Assembly (NCBI GenBank): GCA_964620345.1
Contig: CAZUHK010000004.1
Span: 1 to 54,088 of the forward strand
Length of the DNA stretch: 54,088 bases
Direction: 5' to 3'
From: CAZUHK01 sp964620345
GTDB taxonomy: Bacteria; Planctomycetota; Phycisphaerae; Phycisphaerales; Zrk34
Shown here: positions 53,843 through 54,088 of the stretch, in pieces
Numbering within the stretch: the first letter of the stretch is position 1
How the letters are laid out: the number at the start of each line of letters is the position of its first letter
Translations under genes and position numbers: made by a program
The notes under the pieces: generated by a model
Database searches by the model: none
Seen by the model: the letters and a program-made list of their open reading frames with translations, nothing else
Told to the model about the DNA's origin: nothing

Positions 53843-54088
53843 CTATTCCTTTTGCTCGGGTTGGGCGGGTTGCTCGGGTTGGGCGGGTTGCTCGGCGTCG
53901 GCGGGCTTGTCGGACCTGGCTGGCTCGCCATCGCCGCCGACCTTGCGGGTCTCGACGAGCTTGCCATCCTTCCAGATCTCGATGGTGTCGCCGTTGCGCT
54001 TGATCTGCATGTTGTTGATCTTGATGTTGCCGGCACGGATGACCCCGCCGCCCTGCAACTGAATCTGCACCTGCCCGCCGCGCGCCTG
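53843..54088 (-). CDS. C-terminal part of an envelope protein (start outside window)
   Basis: The last about 80 residues of a gene entering from the right edge. QARGGQVQIQLQGGG and KINNMQIKRNGDTIEIWKDG form short beta strands, followed by a charged Pro/Gln/Glu tail ending EQPAQPEQPAQPEQKE and a TAG. It ends 3 nt before the VWA start, so it belongs to the same operon. Family not recognised. Confidence 0.7.
   Translation of the reverse strand, partial: QARGGQVQIQLQGGGVIRAGNIKINNMQIKRNGDTIEIWKDGKLVETRKVGGDGEPARSDKPADAEQPAQPEQPAQPEQKE

Overview
The window is a high-GC bacterial chromosome segment (or draft contig: it holds one run of 100 N at 51206-51305). Gene content points to Planctomycetota, most likely a Phycisphaerae-like lineage. 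The clues are a SecA with an enlarged C-terminal half, several secreted PQQ-type beta-propellers, a DUF11-repeat lipoprotein, FliD and FliS, and a VWA / DUF4175-like / coiled-coil / NPCBM / trypsin-like operon. This assignment is inference from gene content only; no rRNA or tRNA gene was found.

Layout. 1-6611 (+): end of secA, a glycosyltransferase-2-like gene, a tRNA-dihydrouridine synthase, then two secreted propeller proteins resembling oligogalacturonate and rhamnogalacturonan lyases. 7122-10398: psd, an isolated atpC on the minus strand with its own promoter, and a lipoprotein of four DUF11-like repeats followed by a strong terminator and a REP-like doublet. 10681-32651 (-): a 22-kb run of 17 intact genes plus one decayed gene, mostly joined by 4-nt ATGA/GTGA overlaps. 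It starts at a divergent promoter/operator shared with a MarR-family gene (32773-33315, +). It encodes PQQ propellers, a DUF3311/SSS transporter pair, a LuxE/PaaK-like ligase, an aldehyde dehydrogenase and an iron-type alcohol dehydrogenase. These are followed by a radical-SAM enzyme, a chorismate-lyase-like protein, an FAD halogenase-like enzyme, a glycosyltransferase, a hotdog thioesterase, a membrane protein, a second adenylate-forming ligase and an ABC exporter. My reading is a regulated aromatic/acyl-CoA system whose last part may build and export a 4-hydroxybenzoate-derived molecule. 33369-39045 (-): another PQQ protein, fliS, fliD and a doubtful small gene. 39491-40408 (+): nucleoside hydrolase. 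40558-54088 (-): an envelope operon with one intact and two catalytically dead trypsin-like PDZ proteins, an NPCBM protein, a tetratricopeptide-like protein, a Q/G-rich coiled-coil protein, a DUF4175-like protein, a VWA protein and the end of one more gene.

The most striking signal is not a gene. Eight loci carry short degenerate tandem arrays of 6-, 7-, 8- or 8-9-nt units, in all but one case as clearly mutually inverted arms (A 7018-7127, B 7814-7909, C 25243-25712, D 30187-30258, H 40471-40550, E 41711-41835, F 44255-44386, G 45564-45678; G's arms have diverged). They sit at gene junctions and often supply start codons, stop codons or signal-peptide codons of the neighbours. Locus C carries a decayed four-helix-bundle gene (23S-rRNA intervening-sequence protein / S23 family, related to Avd) between its arms, inserted exactly at the stop/start junction of two operon genes. 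I propose these loci are full-length and gene-less copies of one class of mobile element.
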